Assembly (NCBI RefSeq): GCF_008923245.1
Contig: NZ_WBOS01000004.1
Location: 124,001 to 188,000 of the forward strand
Direction: 5' to 3'
DNA length: 64,000 nt
From: Cytobacillus depressus
GTDB taxonomy: Bacteria > Bacillota > Bacilli > Bacillales > Cytobacillaceae
Shown: positions 1 through 8,865 of the stretch, piece after piece
How positions within the stretch are numbered: the stretch's first letter is position 1
Layout: each line of letters opens with the position of its first letter
Notes under the pieces: generated by a model
What the model saw: only the letters and a program-made list of their open reading frames with translations
The model's database searches: none
What the model was told of the DNA's origin: nothing
Translations under genes and position numbers: made by a program

Positions 1-213
1 TAATTCCTCGGCTCTTTTTGCTAAGTATTCACCTTCGGCAGTGAATTGGACCCCTTTTATCCCTCGGTTTACAATTTTGACACCGAATTCAGTTTCAATT
101 TGTTTTAACCGTTTTGTTAAGGTTGGCTGAGAAATATAAAGGGCTTGTCCGGCCTTTGTAATGTTCTTTTCTTTATAGAGAGTATGCAAAATTAGCCAAT
201 CCCGATCATCCAT
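1..213 (-). CDS. LysR-family transcriptional regulator (N-terminal part, cut by window edge)
   Basis: The 71 visible codons encode the start of a LysR-type DNA-binding domain: a helix-turn-helix around residues 15-40 containing NITKAGQALYISQPTLTKRL, followed by the wing. The ATG at 211-213 has a GGGAGG site about 7 bases upstream on the minus strand. The effector-binding domain lies outside the window. The gene is divergent from the aconitase gene, the usual arrangement for a LysR regulator that controls its neighbour and itself. In Bacillus the LysR protein CcpC controls the citrate-cycle aconitase, so a similar role is a reasonable inference, but the ligand-binding part is not visible. The family is secure; the target is inferred. 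Confidence 0.88.
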   Translation of the reverse strand, partial: MDDRDWLILHTLYKEKNITKAGQALYISQPTLTKRLKQIETEFGVKIVNRGIKGVQFTAEGEYLAKRAEEL

Positions 214-273
214 ACACGTTCCTCCCTTTTTTCTAAAATCAGTTAATCACAATCTAAGTGGGTTCATTCAAAA

Positions 274-285
274 TGGTAATTACCA
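274..285. promoter_or_regulatory. Palindrome between lysR and acnA, candidate LysR operator
   Basis: TGGTAATTACCA is a perfect 12-base palindrome in the 157-base divergent gap, 61 bases from the lysR start and 86 bases from the aconitase start. Its position suits a site shared by both promoters. It is called only from symmetry and location; no known LysR consensus was matched. Confidence 0.4.
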
Positions 286-370
286 ACTATGAAATAATCC
301 TATTTTTCTATAAACGAAATATTCAATAAAATAGAATTAAATAAATCGATGAGATTAAGGGGGGCAACAA

Positions 371-3082
371 ATGGATATAAAAACATTCAATATGCGTTCA
401 AAATTAAAAATTAACGATAAAGATTATATCTATTATCCTATTAAATCATTAATTGAACAAGGTTTTGAAAAAGTAAACAAATTACCGTATTCATTGAAGG
501 TATTACTTGAAGCAGCCATTAGAAACTATGATGGGAAAACGGTTACGAAAGAACATATTAAAAAAATCGCTAATTGGACAGTTGAATGCAGCAGAAATGA
601 GGAAATACCTTTTAAACCAGCTCGAGTTTTAATGCATGATACAACAGGGCTTCCTGCTTTAGTGGACCTTGCTGCTATGCGTGAAACAATCAGCCGGAAA
701 GGCAAAGATGCTTCAAAGGTAAATCCGGTTATTCCTGTTGATCTTGTTATAGATCATTCTGTCGCAGTTGATTTTTATGGAACCGCAAATGCGGTAACGT
801 TGAATGAGAAAGTAAATATGGAGCGAAATAAAGAGCGATTTCGTTTCTTAAGGTGGGCACAGAATACATTTGATAATCTAAAAATTGTTCCTCCAGCGAC
901 TGGAATCATGCACCAAATTAATATGGAGTATTTATCATCGGTAGTCATTGAAAAGGATGCTAATGGGCAAAAAATCTTATTTCCAGACTCGCTTGTAGGA
1001 ACTGATTCGCATACTACGATGATCAACGGTCTCGGCATAGTCGCATGGGGAGTTGGCGGATTGGAAGCTGAAGTAGCTATAATAGGACAACCTTTGTATT
1101 TTGAAGTACCACAAGTTCTTGGCTTTAAGTTAACCGGAGAGCTTGCGGAAGGTGTGACAGCAACAGATTTGGCTTTGACGATTACACAAATGCTTCGAGA
1201 GTATGGGGTAGTAGGAAGGTTTGTTGAATTTTTTGGCCCCGGTGTTCAATCTCTGAGCGTCGCAGATCGTGCCACTGTTTCTAATATGGCACCTGAATAT
1301 GGAGCGACAATGGGCTATTTCCCAATTGATATTGAAACTATTCATTATTTAAGACTAATTGGACGTAGTGAAGAGTACTTAAAACTTATTGAAACTTACT
1401 ACAAAGAACAGGGGATGTTCATGGATGAAAGCAGCCAGGATCCAGATTATCCGGAGATCATTGAATTAGATCTTTCTAAAGTCACTTCCTCATTGGCAGG
1501 ACCAAAACGCCCGCAAGACCGGATCAATTTAACCAAAATGAAGGAATCCTTTAATGAAATCATCCGGAAGCCAATAGTTGACGGAGGCTATGGACTAACT
1601 GAGGAACAATTAAATAAAAGAGTAACAATAACACATGAAAATGGTAAGAAAACAAGTATCATGAATGGTTCTGTTGTATTAGCTGCTATTACAAGCTGTA
1701 CAAATACCTCTAATCCAACTGTGCTCATGATGGCTGGACTTCTGGCGAAAAACGCTGTTGAAAAGGGATTGAAGAAGCCAAGCTTTGTTAAAAGCTCATT
1801 AACCCCCGGATCCCGAGTTGTGACAGATTATCTGCGTGAATCGGGTCTCCTTTTCTTTTTAGAAGATTTAGGATTCCATATTGCCGGTTATGGCTGTGCA
1901 ACATGCATTGGTAACTCAGGGCCGCTCCCAGCTGAAGTCAGTCAAGTGATTGAACAACATGATTTAACAGTGGCAAGTGTTATTTCAGGAAATCGTAATT
2001 TCGAAGGTCGTGTACACCCAGAAATTAAAGCAAACTATTTAGCATCTCCACCACTTGTTATTGCTTATGCATTGGCTGGAACGATTAATATTGATTTCGC
2101 AACTGAACCAATTGGTTTTAATGATCAAGGTATACCAGTCTATTTACGTGAAATTTGGCCATCTTCAGCAGAAATTCAGAAATATCTAGCCGATGCAATT
2201 TATCCAGAGCTTTTTAAAGGCCGGTATCAAGAAGTGTATACAGCGAACGAGGACTGGAACAAAATTAGTATCCCGGAAGGACTGTTGTATGAATGGGATC
2301 CTTCTTCCACATACATTCAGGAACCTCCTTTCTTACATGACATGCCTGAGAAGCTAATTCATATTCAAGAAATAGAACAAGCCAGAGTATTAGCTTTTTT
2401 AGGAGATTCGGTTACGACGGACCATCTTTCACCATCGGGAGCCATTACACCAAATAGTCTCGCAGGTGCTTATTTAAGTGAAATGGGAATCGATAAAAAG
2501 GATTTTAATTCATATCCATCACGGCGCGGAAATCATCATGTCATGGTTCGCGGTGCATTAGCCAATCACCGTATTCGAAACAGGCTAGTACCTGGACTTG
2601 AGGGAGGATTTACTGAGTACTTTCCTTCTAATGAAATTATGCCAATCTATGAAGCTTCAACAAAATATAAGGAAAAAAATATCCCTCTTATCATTATTGC
2701 TGGTAAGGAATACGGGACAGGGAGTTCAAGAGACTGGGCGGCAAAAGGTGTTTATTTACTAGGGGTAAAAGCGGTTATAGCAGAAAGCTTTGAGCGTATT
2801 CATCGCAGTAATTTAGTCGGAATGGGCGTTTTGCCATTGCAATTTGCAAATGGTGCAAGTGCGCAGTCACTGGGAATTACCGGTCGGGAGATATTTCGTA
2901 CAATTGGACTATCCGACCATATTAAACCTGGGGAAACGATCCATATAGAGGCAATAAGGGAAAATGGCACTCTATTTACCTTCGAAGTAATCGTACGTTT
3001 AGATAATGTAGTGGACATTGAATATTACCAGAGTGGCGGAATTATGCAGAGAGCGGCAAGGCGATTAATTGGTAATCAGTAA
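371..3082 (+). CDS. acnA: Aconitate hydratase (aconitase A family, 903 aa)
   Basis: Interconverts citrate and isocitrate through cis-aconitate, using a [4Fe-4S] cluster in the cytoplasm. The three cluster cysteines are visible: Cys443 in SCTNTSNP, and Cys509 and Cys512 in GYGCATCIGNSGPL. The C-terminal swivel domain carries the GDSVTTDHLSPSG and GSSRDWAAKG active-site signatures. Length matches AcnA/CitB of Bacillus (about 900 aa). The ATG at 371 follows an AGGGGGGC site. From memory, Bacillus CitB has CTTC where this has CATC, and the N-terminus also looks divergent, so this may be a second aconitase rather than the main citB. It stands alone between a divergent LysR gene and a carboxylate-type two-component system. 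A related activity such as 2-methylaconitate or homoaconitate chemistry cannot be excluded by eye. Confidence 0.93.
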   Translation: MDIKTFNMRSKLKINDKDYIYYPIKSLIEQGFEKVNKLPYSLKVLLEAAIRNYDGKTVTKEHIKKIANWTVECSRNEEIPFKPARVLMHDTTGLPALVDLAAMRETISRKGKDASKVNPVIPVDLVIDHSVAVDFYGTANAVTLNEKVNMERNKERFRFLRWAQNTFDNLKIVPPATGIMHQINMEYLSSVVIEKDANGQKILFPDSLVGTDSHTTMINGLGIVAWGVGGLEAEVAIIGQPLYFEVPQVLGFKLTGELAEGVTATDLALTITQMLREYGVVGRFVEFFGPGVQSLSVADRATVSNMAPEYGATMGYFPIDIETIHYLRLIGRSEEYLKLIETYYKEQGMFMDESSQDPDYPEIIELDLSKVTSSLAGPKRPQDRINLTKMKESFNEIIRKPIVDGGYGLTEEQLNKRVTITHENGKKTSIMNGSVVLAAITSCTNTSNPTVLMMAGLLAKNAVEKGLKKPSFVKSSLTPGSRVVTDYLRESGLLFFLEDLGFHIAGYGCATCIGNSGPLPAEVSQVIEQHDLTVASVISGNRNFEGRVHPEIKANYLASPPLVIAYALAGTINIDFATEPIGFNDQGIPVYLREIWPSSAEIQKYLADAIYPELFKGRYQEVYTANEDWNKISIPEGLLYEWDPSSTYIQEPPFLHDMPEKLIHIQEIEQARVLAFLGDSVTTDHLSPSGAITPNSLAGAYLSEMGIDKKDFNSYPSRRGNHHVMVRGALANHRIRNRLVPGLEGGFTEYFPSNEIMPIYEASTKYKEKNIPLIIIAGKEYGTGSSRDWAAKGVYLLGVKAVIAESFERIHRSNLVGMGVLPLQFANGASAQSLGITGREIFRTIGLSDHIKPGETIHIEAIRENGTLFTFEVIVRLDNVVDIEYYQSGGIMQRAARRLIGNQ

Positions 3083-3289
3083 ATTTTGGAACCATTGTCT
3101 TATTAACATTGCTTTGCCCCATTTCATTATGGTGTACGCGGTACTAAGGGCCTAGACAATCGTAATAATTTCTGGATTACTGCTAATTCTGGCTTCATAC
3201 ATACTGAAATCCACTATTGCTAAACCTTTTATAGTCTGCTATATTTTGAATTTATGAATATATCAGAAAACTAGAGGTGCCGAACTATT

Positions 3290-4945
3290 ATGTATTATCG
3301 TAAAACTGATGTCAGAAACCTCCATATAAAGCCGGACGTAATAGTTAATTTAAAAATAAAAATGATCCTTCTTATAGGCATTTTAATTATGGCAGTTGTT
3401 ATTATCATTGGGTTTTTCATTGAATATTTCGTATCTGATACGCTTGAAGCCGAAATGGGGCAACGGGCGCTTAGTGTGGCTGAAACTGTCGCTCATATTC
3501 CTGAGTTGATGGAAGCATTTTCGGGGGAAGATCCTGCATCCATTATCAATCCGATGATTGCACCGATCAAAGAATCAACGGGAGCCGAATTCATTGTAGT
3601 CGGAAATACGGACGAGATCCGCTATGCCCATCCCATTCCAGATCGTCTCGGAAAGAAAATGGTAGGAGGAGACAATGAGAGGGCGCTGGTGTTCGGAGAA
3701 TCATATGTGTCAAAAGCAGTTGGTTCATTAGGGAGTTCGCTAAGAGCGAAAGTGCCTGTCTATTCAGATGGAAAGATTGTCGGAGTCGTTTCTGTTGGGT
3801 TTTTAGCTGATGATATTCGAAGCATCACTCGTACATATAATGAACATTTTTGGATTGTCTTGCTGCTCATTGCGGGAATTGCGATCATCGGGGCGGTCGT
3901 CATTGCATCTTATATAAAAAAATTGCTGTTTGGAATGGAGCCTGAGGAAATCGCTCACTTATTATTCCAAAAAGAAACGATTCTACAATCGACCCATGAG
4001 GGAATTATCGCTTTAAATCAACACGGAATTATTACGATGTTGAATTCAACCGCTGAACAATTATTATTTAATAGTCAAATTTCGGCTGAACAATATTTAG
4101 GGAAAAAGATACAAACAGTGTTGCCGGAGCCTCATTTATTCGAGTACTTAAGTGACGCGAACGGACAATCTAATCGGGAAATGGTGATAGGAAACCACAT
4201 TGTTTTTGTTAATTCAGTTCCCATTTATTTTGAACAATCATTTATGGGAACTGTGTCAACACTTCGCAATAAAACTGAAATTGAGTTGCTGGCAAAGGAA
4301 TTGGATAGGGTTAAGCAATATGCTAATGCTTTGCGTGCCCAAACGCATGAATTTTCGAATAAGTTGTATACAATTGTCGGCTTACTGCATTTAGGAAAGA
4401 AAAGACAGGCCATCGATTATATTTTAAAGGAAAGCAATTTACAAAAAAAATGGGCGGATCTGTTAATCCAAAAAATCGCGGATCCGTTAGTGAGTGGCCT
4501 TTTAATTGGCAAGTTAAATCAAGCGAATGAACTTGGAATTGAATTATCGATCCATTCGGATAGCGTATTGAAAAGTCTATTATGTGAAAAGCAGAGCAAA
4601 GCGTTGTTGACAGCCATTGGAAACCTTATTGACAATGCGATGGACGCAGTGAAGATGAAATCTACCCGTACAATTACAATTTTTTTTACAGATATCGGAG
4701 ATGATATTATTTTTGAAATTGAAGATTCAGGAGAAGGGATACCAGAAGAGCTTTCAATGAAAATTTTCGAACAAGGTTTTTCTTTAAAGGAAGGTAATCA
4801 TCGTGGATTCGGGCTCGCATTGACGAAACAGTTGATATCTGAAGTTAAGGGAGCCCTCTTTTTAGAGGAAGGAGAGCTTGGCGGAGCTTGCTTTGTTGTT
4901 TCTATACCGAAGGATCTAAATAAGGGAGGGTGCAGAAATGCATGA
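3290..4945 (+). CDS. CitS/DcuS-type membrane sensor histidine kinase (551 aa)
   Basis: Predicted to sense an extracellular carboxylate or similar ligand and phosphorylate the adjacent regulator. Order of parts: a transmembrane helix at about residues 20-45, an extracytoplasmic sCACHE domain (about 45-180, with the family-typical HPIPDRLGKKMVGGD), a second helix at about 185-208, a PAS domain (about 225-335), then the short transmitter. The phospho-acceptor is His353 in RAQTHEFSNKL, the non-HisKA box typical of CitA/DcuS/MalK kinases. An HATPase domain follows with N (LIDNAMDAV) and G (DSGEGIP, GFGLAL) boxes. It overlaps the response regulator by 8 bases. The ligand is unknown; citrate, C4-dicarboxylates or a peptide are possible given the neighbours. 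Confidence 0.9.
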   Translation: MYYRKTDVRNLHIKPDVIVNLKIKMILLIGILIMAVVIIIGFFIEYFVSDTLEAEMGQRALSVAETVAHIPELMEAFSGEDPASIINPMIAPIKESTGAEFIVVGNTDEIRYAHPIPDRLGKKMVGGDNERALVFGESYVSKAVGSLGSSLRAKVPVYSDGKIVGVVSVGFLADDIRSITRTYNEHFWIVLLLIAGIAIIGAVVIASYIKKLLFGMEPEEIAHLLFQKETILQSTHEGIIALNQHGIITMLNSTAEQLLFNSQISAEQYLGKKIQTVLPEPHLFEYLSDANGQSNREMVIGNHIVFVNSVPIYFEQSFMGTVSTLRNKTEIELLAKELDRVKQYANALRAQTHEFSNKLYTIVGLLHLGKKRQAIDYILKESNLQKKWADLLIQKIADPLVSGLLIGKLNQANELGIELSIHSDSVLKSLLCEKQSKALLTAIGNLIDNAMDAVKMKSTRTITIFFTDIGDDIIFEIEDSGEGIPEELSMKIFEQGFSLKEGNHRGFGLALTKQLISEVKGALFLEEGELGGACFVVSIPKDLNKGGCRNA

Positions 4946-5639
4946 AAAGATACAAGTGTTAGTTGTTGAAGATGACTTTAGAATTGCTGAAATAAATCGT
5001 CAGGTAGTCAATCAGATAGATGGATTTACCGTGCTTTATGCTGTGAAAACGGGTGAAGATGCATTAACTTACTTACGGAATAATAAGACGTTACCCCATC
5101 TTATTTTATTGGACGTCTATATTCCTGATACAGAAGGATTGAATTTATTCTGGCAGCTGCGAAATGAATTCAATGAAATAGACGTGATCATGGTAACCGC
5201 GGCAAAAGAGGTAGTGACCATAGCAGAAACGCTGCGTGGTGGCATTTTTGATTATATTGTCAAACCTGTAGATTTTGCCCGCTTTGAACAGACATTGAAG
5301 AGATACCGCAAACAACGCACTCTGCTAACGTCAAGGGAAGAACTTGAACAGGATGAAATTGACCAGCTGATCGGGCTACCAACATTGCCGCCGCTAATGG
5401 AAGAAGTAGCGGTTGAAATGAATCCGAAAGGAATCGACAAATTGACGTTAGAAAAAATAAAAAACGTCATGCAATTGTGTGGCGAGTCAGGAATTACTGC
5501 ATTGGATATCGGTAGTAGGGTAGGAGTCAGCCGCTCAACGGCAAGAAGGTATTTAGAATACCTAGTGTCTATTAAAGAAGCGATAGCCCAGCTTAAATAT
5601 GGGGAAGTGGGTCGGCCGGAAAGAAGATATTTTCTGTGA
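4938..5639 (+). CDS. CitT/DcuR-family response regulator (233 aa)
   Basis: Partner of the kinase just upstream. The receiver domain (1-125) has the acidic pair Asp12/Asp13, the phospho-acceptor Asp59 in LILLDVYIPD, Thr87, and Lys109 in DYIVKP. The C-terminal half (about 160-233) is the CitT-type DNA-binding region with an HTH around GITALDIGSRVGVSRSTARR. This family normally activates a promoter close by. The next transcription unit is the ABC importer, and a promoter with an inverted repeat lies directly after this gene, so the importer is the likely target. The ATG at 4938 has a GGAGGG site inside the end of the kinase gene. The family is clear; the target is inferred. Confidence 0.92.
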   Translation: MHEKIQVLVVEDDFRIAEINRQVVNQIDGFTVLYAVKTGEDALTYLRNNKTLPHLILLDVYIPDTEGLNLFWQLRNEFNEIDVIMVTAAKEVVTIAETLRGGIFDYIVKPVDFARFEQTLKRYRKQRTLLTSREELEQDEIDQLIGLPTLPPLMEEVAVEMNPKGIDKLTLEKIKNVMQLCGESGITALDIGSRVGVSRSTARRYLEYLVSIKEAIAQLKYGEVGRPERRYFL

Positions 5640-5671
5640 ACAAAATGAACAAAATGCTCATAATGAATATT

Positions 5672-5733
5672 ATTGTTTTTATTTCAACAATCTTTATTAT
5701 CAATGTTGCTTGTGATAAATTTCTGACTATATA
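5672..5733 (+). promoter_or_regulatory. Candidate regulated promoter of the ABC importer operon
   Basis: A -35-like TTGCTT (5706-5711) and a -10-like TATATA (5728-5733) are 16 bases apart. Just upstream is the inverted repeat ATTGTT (5672-5677) / AACAAT (5686-5691) in AT-rich DNA, placed where a class I activator would bind. This is a natural site for the CitT-type regulator encoded immediately before it. It is seen by pattern only. Confidence 0.4.
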
Positions 5734-5884
5734 AAAAATTAGGAACACAAGGGTGGGTGTATGACCGGCAAATAATAGCTATTTATGGACAGCGAAGGAA
5801 CTAGTTGCTGAAAGGAATTAGGACAAGCTTAAGCATCTCTGAAAAAATGTAACCGTTCTCATCAAGCTGTTTTAGGGGGGAATT

Positions 5885-5944
5885 ATGAAACGCAAAGCAA
5901 TCATAGTTAATGTGGATAAAAAATCAAAGGGGGAATTAGAATGA
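5885..5944 (+). CDS. Possible 19-codon leader peptide ahead of the importer lipoprotein gene
   Basis: An ATG at 5885 sits 5 bases after a very strong AGGGGGG site and opens a 19-codon frame reading MKRKAIIVNVDKKSKGELE. Its TGA stop overlaps the ATG of the next gene (ATGA at 5941-5944), so the two could be translationally coupled. The next gene also has its own AAAGGGGG site inside this frame. The peptide is lysine-rich with no recognisable motif. It could be a true leader, or just a chance frame behind a second purine run. Moderate to low confidence. Confidence 0.4.
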   Translation: MKRKAIIVNVDKKSKGELE

Positions 5945-7506
5945 GATTAATAAAGTACATGGTGTTATTATGTGCAGTTGTTTTAGCACTAGTCGGCTGT
6001 TCAAGTGACAGTGCAGGTGGAGACGGCGGAACTAAGAAAGAGAAAAAAGGTGGAGAATTGAGAGTAGCAGTACCTTCAGAACCACCAACTTTGGACACAC
6101 ATGTCAATACAACGACTATATCTTCGAATATTGCTAGAAACATCTTTGAAACCCTTCTTACATTTAACTCCAGCGGTGAAATTCAACCGATGCTAGTAGA
6201 ATCGTATAAAGAGGATGGAAATACAATCGAATTTAAGCTTCGTCAAGGCGTTAAATTCCATAACGGTGATGAGATGAAAGCTAAGGACGTAGTAGCGTCA
6301 ATGAATCGTTGGATCAACGTTTCAAGTTCTGGAAAAGAAACATTCAAAGGAGCAAGCTTTAAAGAAATTGATGAATATACGGTTCTACTAGAAATGGCGC
6401 AACCGACATCGACAGCTGCACTAGTTCTTGCTTACTCTGGGGGAGAAGCACCTACGATCATGCCTGCTTCTGTTCTGGAAGGGAAAGATCCAAAAGAGAA
6501 AGTAGGAGAATATATCGGTACCGGACCATTTCAAATTAAAGAGTGGAAACAAAACCAACAGATTCATTTAACAAAATTCAATGATTATTCAAGTCGGGAA
6601 GAGGCTGGAGATGGATTAGCTGGAAAAAGAGAAGCGCTTGTAGATGATCTCTATATTCTATTTGTTCCAGATTCCTCCACACGCGTTGCTGGGATTTTAT
6701 CTGGAGAATATGATGCAGCCATGGAGCTTCCAATTGATAGTGTGGATCAGTTGAAAGGGAACAAAGATATCGAATTGAAAAGTGTACCGAGAGAACTTCT
6801 TTTGCTTTATTTCAATAAAAAAGAAGGACTCTTCACGAATAAAGTGGCACGTGAAGCTGTGGATGCAGCAATCAATAAAGAAGATGTGTTAAAAGCGGCT
6901 TTCGTTAACCCTGATTATTATAAAACGAACCACCATGTTATGCTAGCAAATCAGGAATCACAATGGTACAGCGAAATCGGGAAAGATAAATATGATTTTC
7001 ATGACACAGACCTTGCTAAGAAATTATTTGCAGAAGCTGGTTACAATGGCGAAGAAATTCGTTTAATGACATCAAGAGACTATGATCATATGTACAATGC
7101 ATCGATCGTTGTTCAAGAGCAATTAAAGAAAGCCGGGATCAACGTTAAGTTAGAAGTTTACGATTGGCCGACGTTCTCAGAACGTAGAAACGATCCATCT
7201 GCTTTTGATATCACGATCATTACAAATAAAGGGAAAGTAGAACCAACTTCTCTCGTTTGGTCTCGACCGGACTATGTCGGCTGGACAGAAAGTGAAGAAT
7301 TAAACGGAATTACATCAAAAATCCGTCAAGCACCATCACTTGATGAAGCCCGTGGTTACTACGATGAGTTACAAGCATGGTTCTTAGACTTTAGACCAGC
7401 GATAAAAATGGGAGATGGCGACATGCTTTTTGCAGGCCGTAAAACTCTTTCACAATTAGAAGATGTGGACGGGCTCATATTCTGGAACGTTTCAAATTCT
7501 AAATAA
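5941..7506 (+). CDS. Substrate-binding lipoprotein of a peptide/nickel-class ABC importer (521 aa)
   Basis: Extracellular solute-binding protein of family 5 (SBP_bac_5; DppA, OppA, NikA, GsiB group). The N-terminus is a lipoprotein signal with lipobox LVGC and Cys20 as the lipidated residue. A Gly/Ser/Lys-rich linker follows, then the mature domain starting GGELRVAVPSEPPTLDTHV and the family signature KLRQGVKFHNGDEMKAKDV (about residues 98-116). It is first in an operon with two permeases and two ATPases. Overall look is nearer to the GsiB/DppA branch than OppA. The substrate cannot be read from sequence; dipeptides, glutathione or a metal chelate are typical. The carboxylate-type sensor upstream makes an acidic ligand worth considering. 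Confidence 0.92.
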   Translation: MRLIKYMVLLCAVVLALVGCSSDSAGGDGGTKKEKKGGELRVAVPSEPPTLDTHVNTTTISSNIARNIFETLLTFNSSGEIQPMLVESYKEDGNTIEFKLRQGVKFHNGDEMKAKDVVASMNRWINVSSSGKETFKGASFKEIDEYTVLLEMAQPTSTAALVLAYSGGEAPTIMPASVLEGKDPKEKVGEYIGTGPFQIKEWKQNQQIHLTKFNDYSSREEAGDGLAGKREALVDDLYILFVPDSSTRVAGILSGEYDAAMELPIDSVDQLKGNKDIELKSVPRELLLLYFNKKEGLFTNKVAREAVDAAINKEDVLKAAFVNPDYYKTNHHVMLANQESQWYSEIGKDKYDFHDTDLAKKLFAEAGYNGEEIRLMTSRDYDHMYNASIVVQEQLKKAGINVKLEVYDWPTFSERRNDPSAFDITIITNKGKVEPTSLVWSRPDYVGWTESEELNGITSKIRQAPSLDEARGYYDELQAWFLDFRPAIKMGDGDMLFAGRKTLSQLEDVDGLIFWNVSNSK

Positions 7507-7517
7507 GGTGAAACTTC

Positions 7518-7774
7518 AATCAGTGGTGGTTTTCCACTGATTGTTAGTTGCGGCCCACAGGATGTGGGTCACGGAGACGTTGCCACAGGACGTGGCGCTC
7601 TTAGTCTGCGTTCCTTAAATCGGGCTTTTACGGGCAGTTTGATCTCCCGCTTAGACTTCTTTGAATCTTCTAAAGTTTTGAAGTGGGAATCTTACTGCCC
7701 GTTAATGCGGGATAATAATCCGGACCAAATAACGTCAGGTTTACAATGTTGAATACATAAACTTGGCGTTATTT
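7518..7774 (+). other. Multi-hairpin RNA-like module between the binding protein and permease genes
   Basis: This 350-base gap inside the importer operon is packed with inverted repeats. (1) AATCAGTGG 7518-7526 pairs with 7534-7542. (2) CCCACA-GGA-TGTGGG at 7554-7568. (3) GCCAC-AGGAC-GTGGC at 7582-7596. (4) ACGGGCAGT 7630-7638 pairs with 7694-7702, enclosing ACTTC 7655-7659 / GAAGT 7680-7684. (5) A 17-base stem, 7727-7743 with 7758-7774, ending in TTATTTTAATT like a terminator. Hairpins 2 and 3 display GGA inside ACAGGAYGT, which resembles the CsrA target consensus. I recall similar sequence as a dispersed intergenic element in Bacillales, so it may be a mobile repeat. Either way it should favour the binding protein over the permeases by attenuation or mRNA processing. 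Confidence 0.55.
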
Positions 7775-7786
7775 TAATTAGAAGTA

Positions 7787-7827
7787 TGTTCAAAAAGGAG
7801 GACAAAATTTCCGGACTTTTTGAACAA
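7787..7827. repeat. Short, internally deleted copy of the TGTTCAAAAAG inverted-repeat element (41 bp)
   Basis: Begins TGTTCAAAAAGGAGGACAAA and ends CCGGACTTTTTGAACAA; the 11-base ends are perfect inverted repeats. Both ends match the 146-bp element at 13145-13290, but here the internal part is missing. It lies just ahead of the first permease gene and contains an AGGAGG not used by any start. Confidence 0.7.
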
Positions 7828-7860
7828 TCATAGAAACCATTAGTTAGGGGGGACTCCTTC

Positions 7861-8811
7861 ATGTGGGCTTATATACTAAAACGATTGTTTTCCTTAATCC
7901 CGGTGTTGTTTATAGTCTCGATTGTTATTTTTTCAATTATACATATGACCCCGGGCGACCCGACGTCCTATATGCTGGGAGAAGAGGCGACTGAAGAGCA
8001 AATTGCGACCGCCAAAACCCAACTTGGATTGGATTTGCCGGTTTATGAGCAATATTGGAACTGGATTAAAAAGGCTGTAGCAGGTAATTTAGGCGCTTCC
8101 TATCATATGAATATGTCAGTGAACGAAGCCATCATGAGTCATATCGGACCTACTTTATCTCTTGCGATTCTAGCTGAAATCGTTGCATTATGCATTGCCA
8201 TCCCACTTGGGATCATTGCAGCCATTAAGAGAGGAACGGCTACTGATCAAACGGTTATGGGATTTTCATTATTAGGAATGGGTATCCCGAGCTTTTTGCT
8301 TGCATTGTTTTTAGTTTTACTAGTCGGTGTAAAACTCCAATGGCTGCCTGTAGCTGGTTACAGACCGCTTGAGGAAGGATTATGGAATCACATCAAATAC
8401 TTAATTATGCCAGCCATTGCTTTAGGATCCATCCAAGCTGCTTTGATTGCACGGATGACAAGGTCATCAATGTTGGAAGTACTTAATACGAATTATATTA
8501 AAATGGCAAGAGCAAAAGGCGTAGTTGAAAAAAAGGTCATCTATAGTCATGCATTGCAGAATGCCTTTCTTCCGATTCTGACTGTAATCGGTATCACATT
8601 TGGCGGTTTAGTGACAGGAGCGGTTGTTACTGAAACCATTTTTAATATCCCGGGCATCGGGTCATTAATCATGAACTCCGTTTCAAAACGTGATTACACA
8701 GTCATCCAAGGAATTGTCCTATTTGTGACTTTCGTCTACGTGCTGTTGAACTTAATCATCGATATTTTATATGGAGTCATTGATCCACGCGTTAGATTAG
8801 AAGATAAGTAA
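7861..8811 (+). CDS. ABC importer permease, DppB/OppB type (316 aa)
   Basis: First integral membrane subunit of the importer. It starts with the family hallmark MWAYILKRLFSLIPVLFIVS and has about six transmembrane helices. The cytoplasmic EAA loop that docks to the ATPase is at about residues 215-245 (KMARAKGVVEKKVIYSHALQ). The FNIPGIGSL motif of DppB proteins lies near residue 261. Length is normal for the family (about 310-340 aa). The ATG at 7861 follows a TTAGGGGGG site 9 bases upstream. A 350-base structured gap separates it from the binding protein gene, whereas downstream genes are tightly packed, suggesting different expression levels within one operon. Confidence 0.93.
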   Translation: MWAYILKRLFSLIPVLFIVSIVIFSIIHMTPGDPTSYMLGEEATEEQIATAKTQLGLDLPVYEQYWNWIKKAVAGNLGASYHMNMSVNEAIMSHIGPTLSLAILAEIVALCIAIPLGIIAAIKRGTATDQTVMGFSLLGMGIPSFLLALFLVLLVGVKLQWLPVAGYRPLEEGLWNHIKYLIMPAIALGSIQAALIARMTRSSMLEVLNTNYIKMARAKGVVEKKVIYSHALQNAFLPILTVIGITFGGLVTGAVVTETIFNIPGIGSLIMNSVSKRDYTVIQGIVLFVTFVYVLLNLIIDILYGVIDPRVRLEDK

Positions 8812-8865
8812 TCTTTAAATGACATAACTTTGATTCATTCATTTCGAAGTGTTAGGAGGAATAGT

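Noticed and set aside
7554..7711. Reading the hairpin module as the end of an IS605-type TnpB gene or its guide RNA
   Set aside because: No TnpB sequence is nearby and the usual conserved right-end hairpin and cleavage motif are not clear, so I keep only the structural description.
7564..7752. 62-codon open frame within the multi-hairpin gap
   Set aside because: It overlaps the stems at 7582-7702, has no ribosome binding site, and its composition follows the inverted repeats.
8830..8865. Upstream TTG start for the DppC-type permease
   Set aside because: The TTAGGAGG site lies inside that extension and points to the ATG at 8866.
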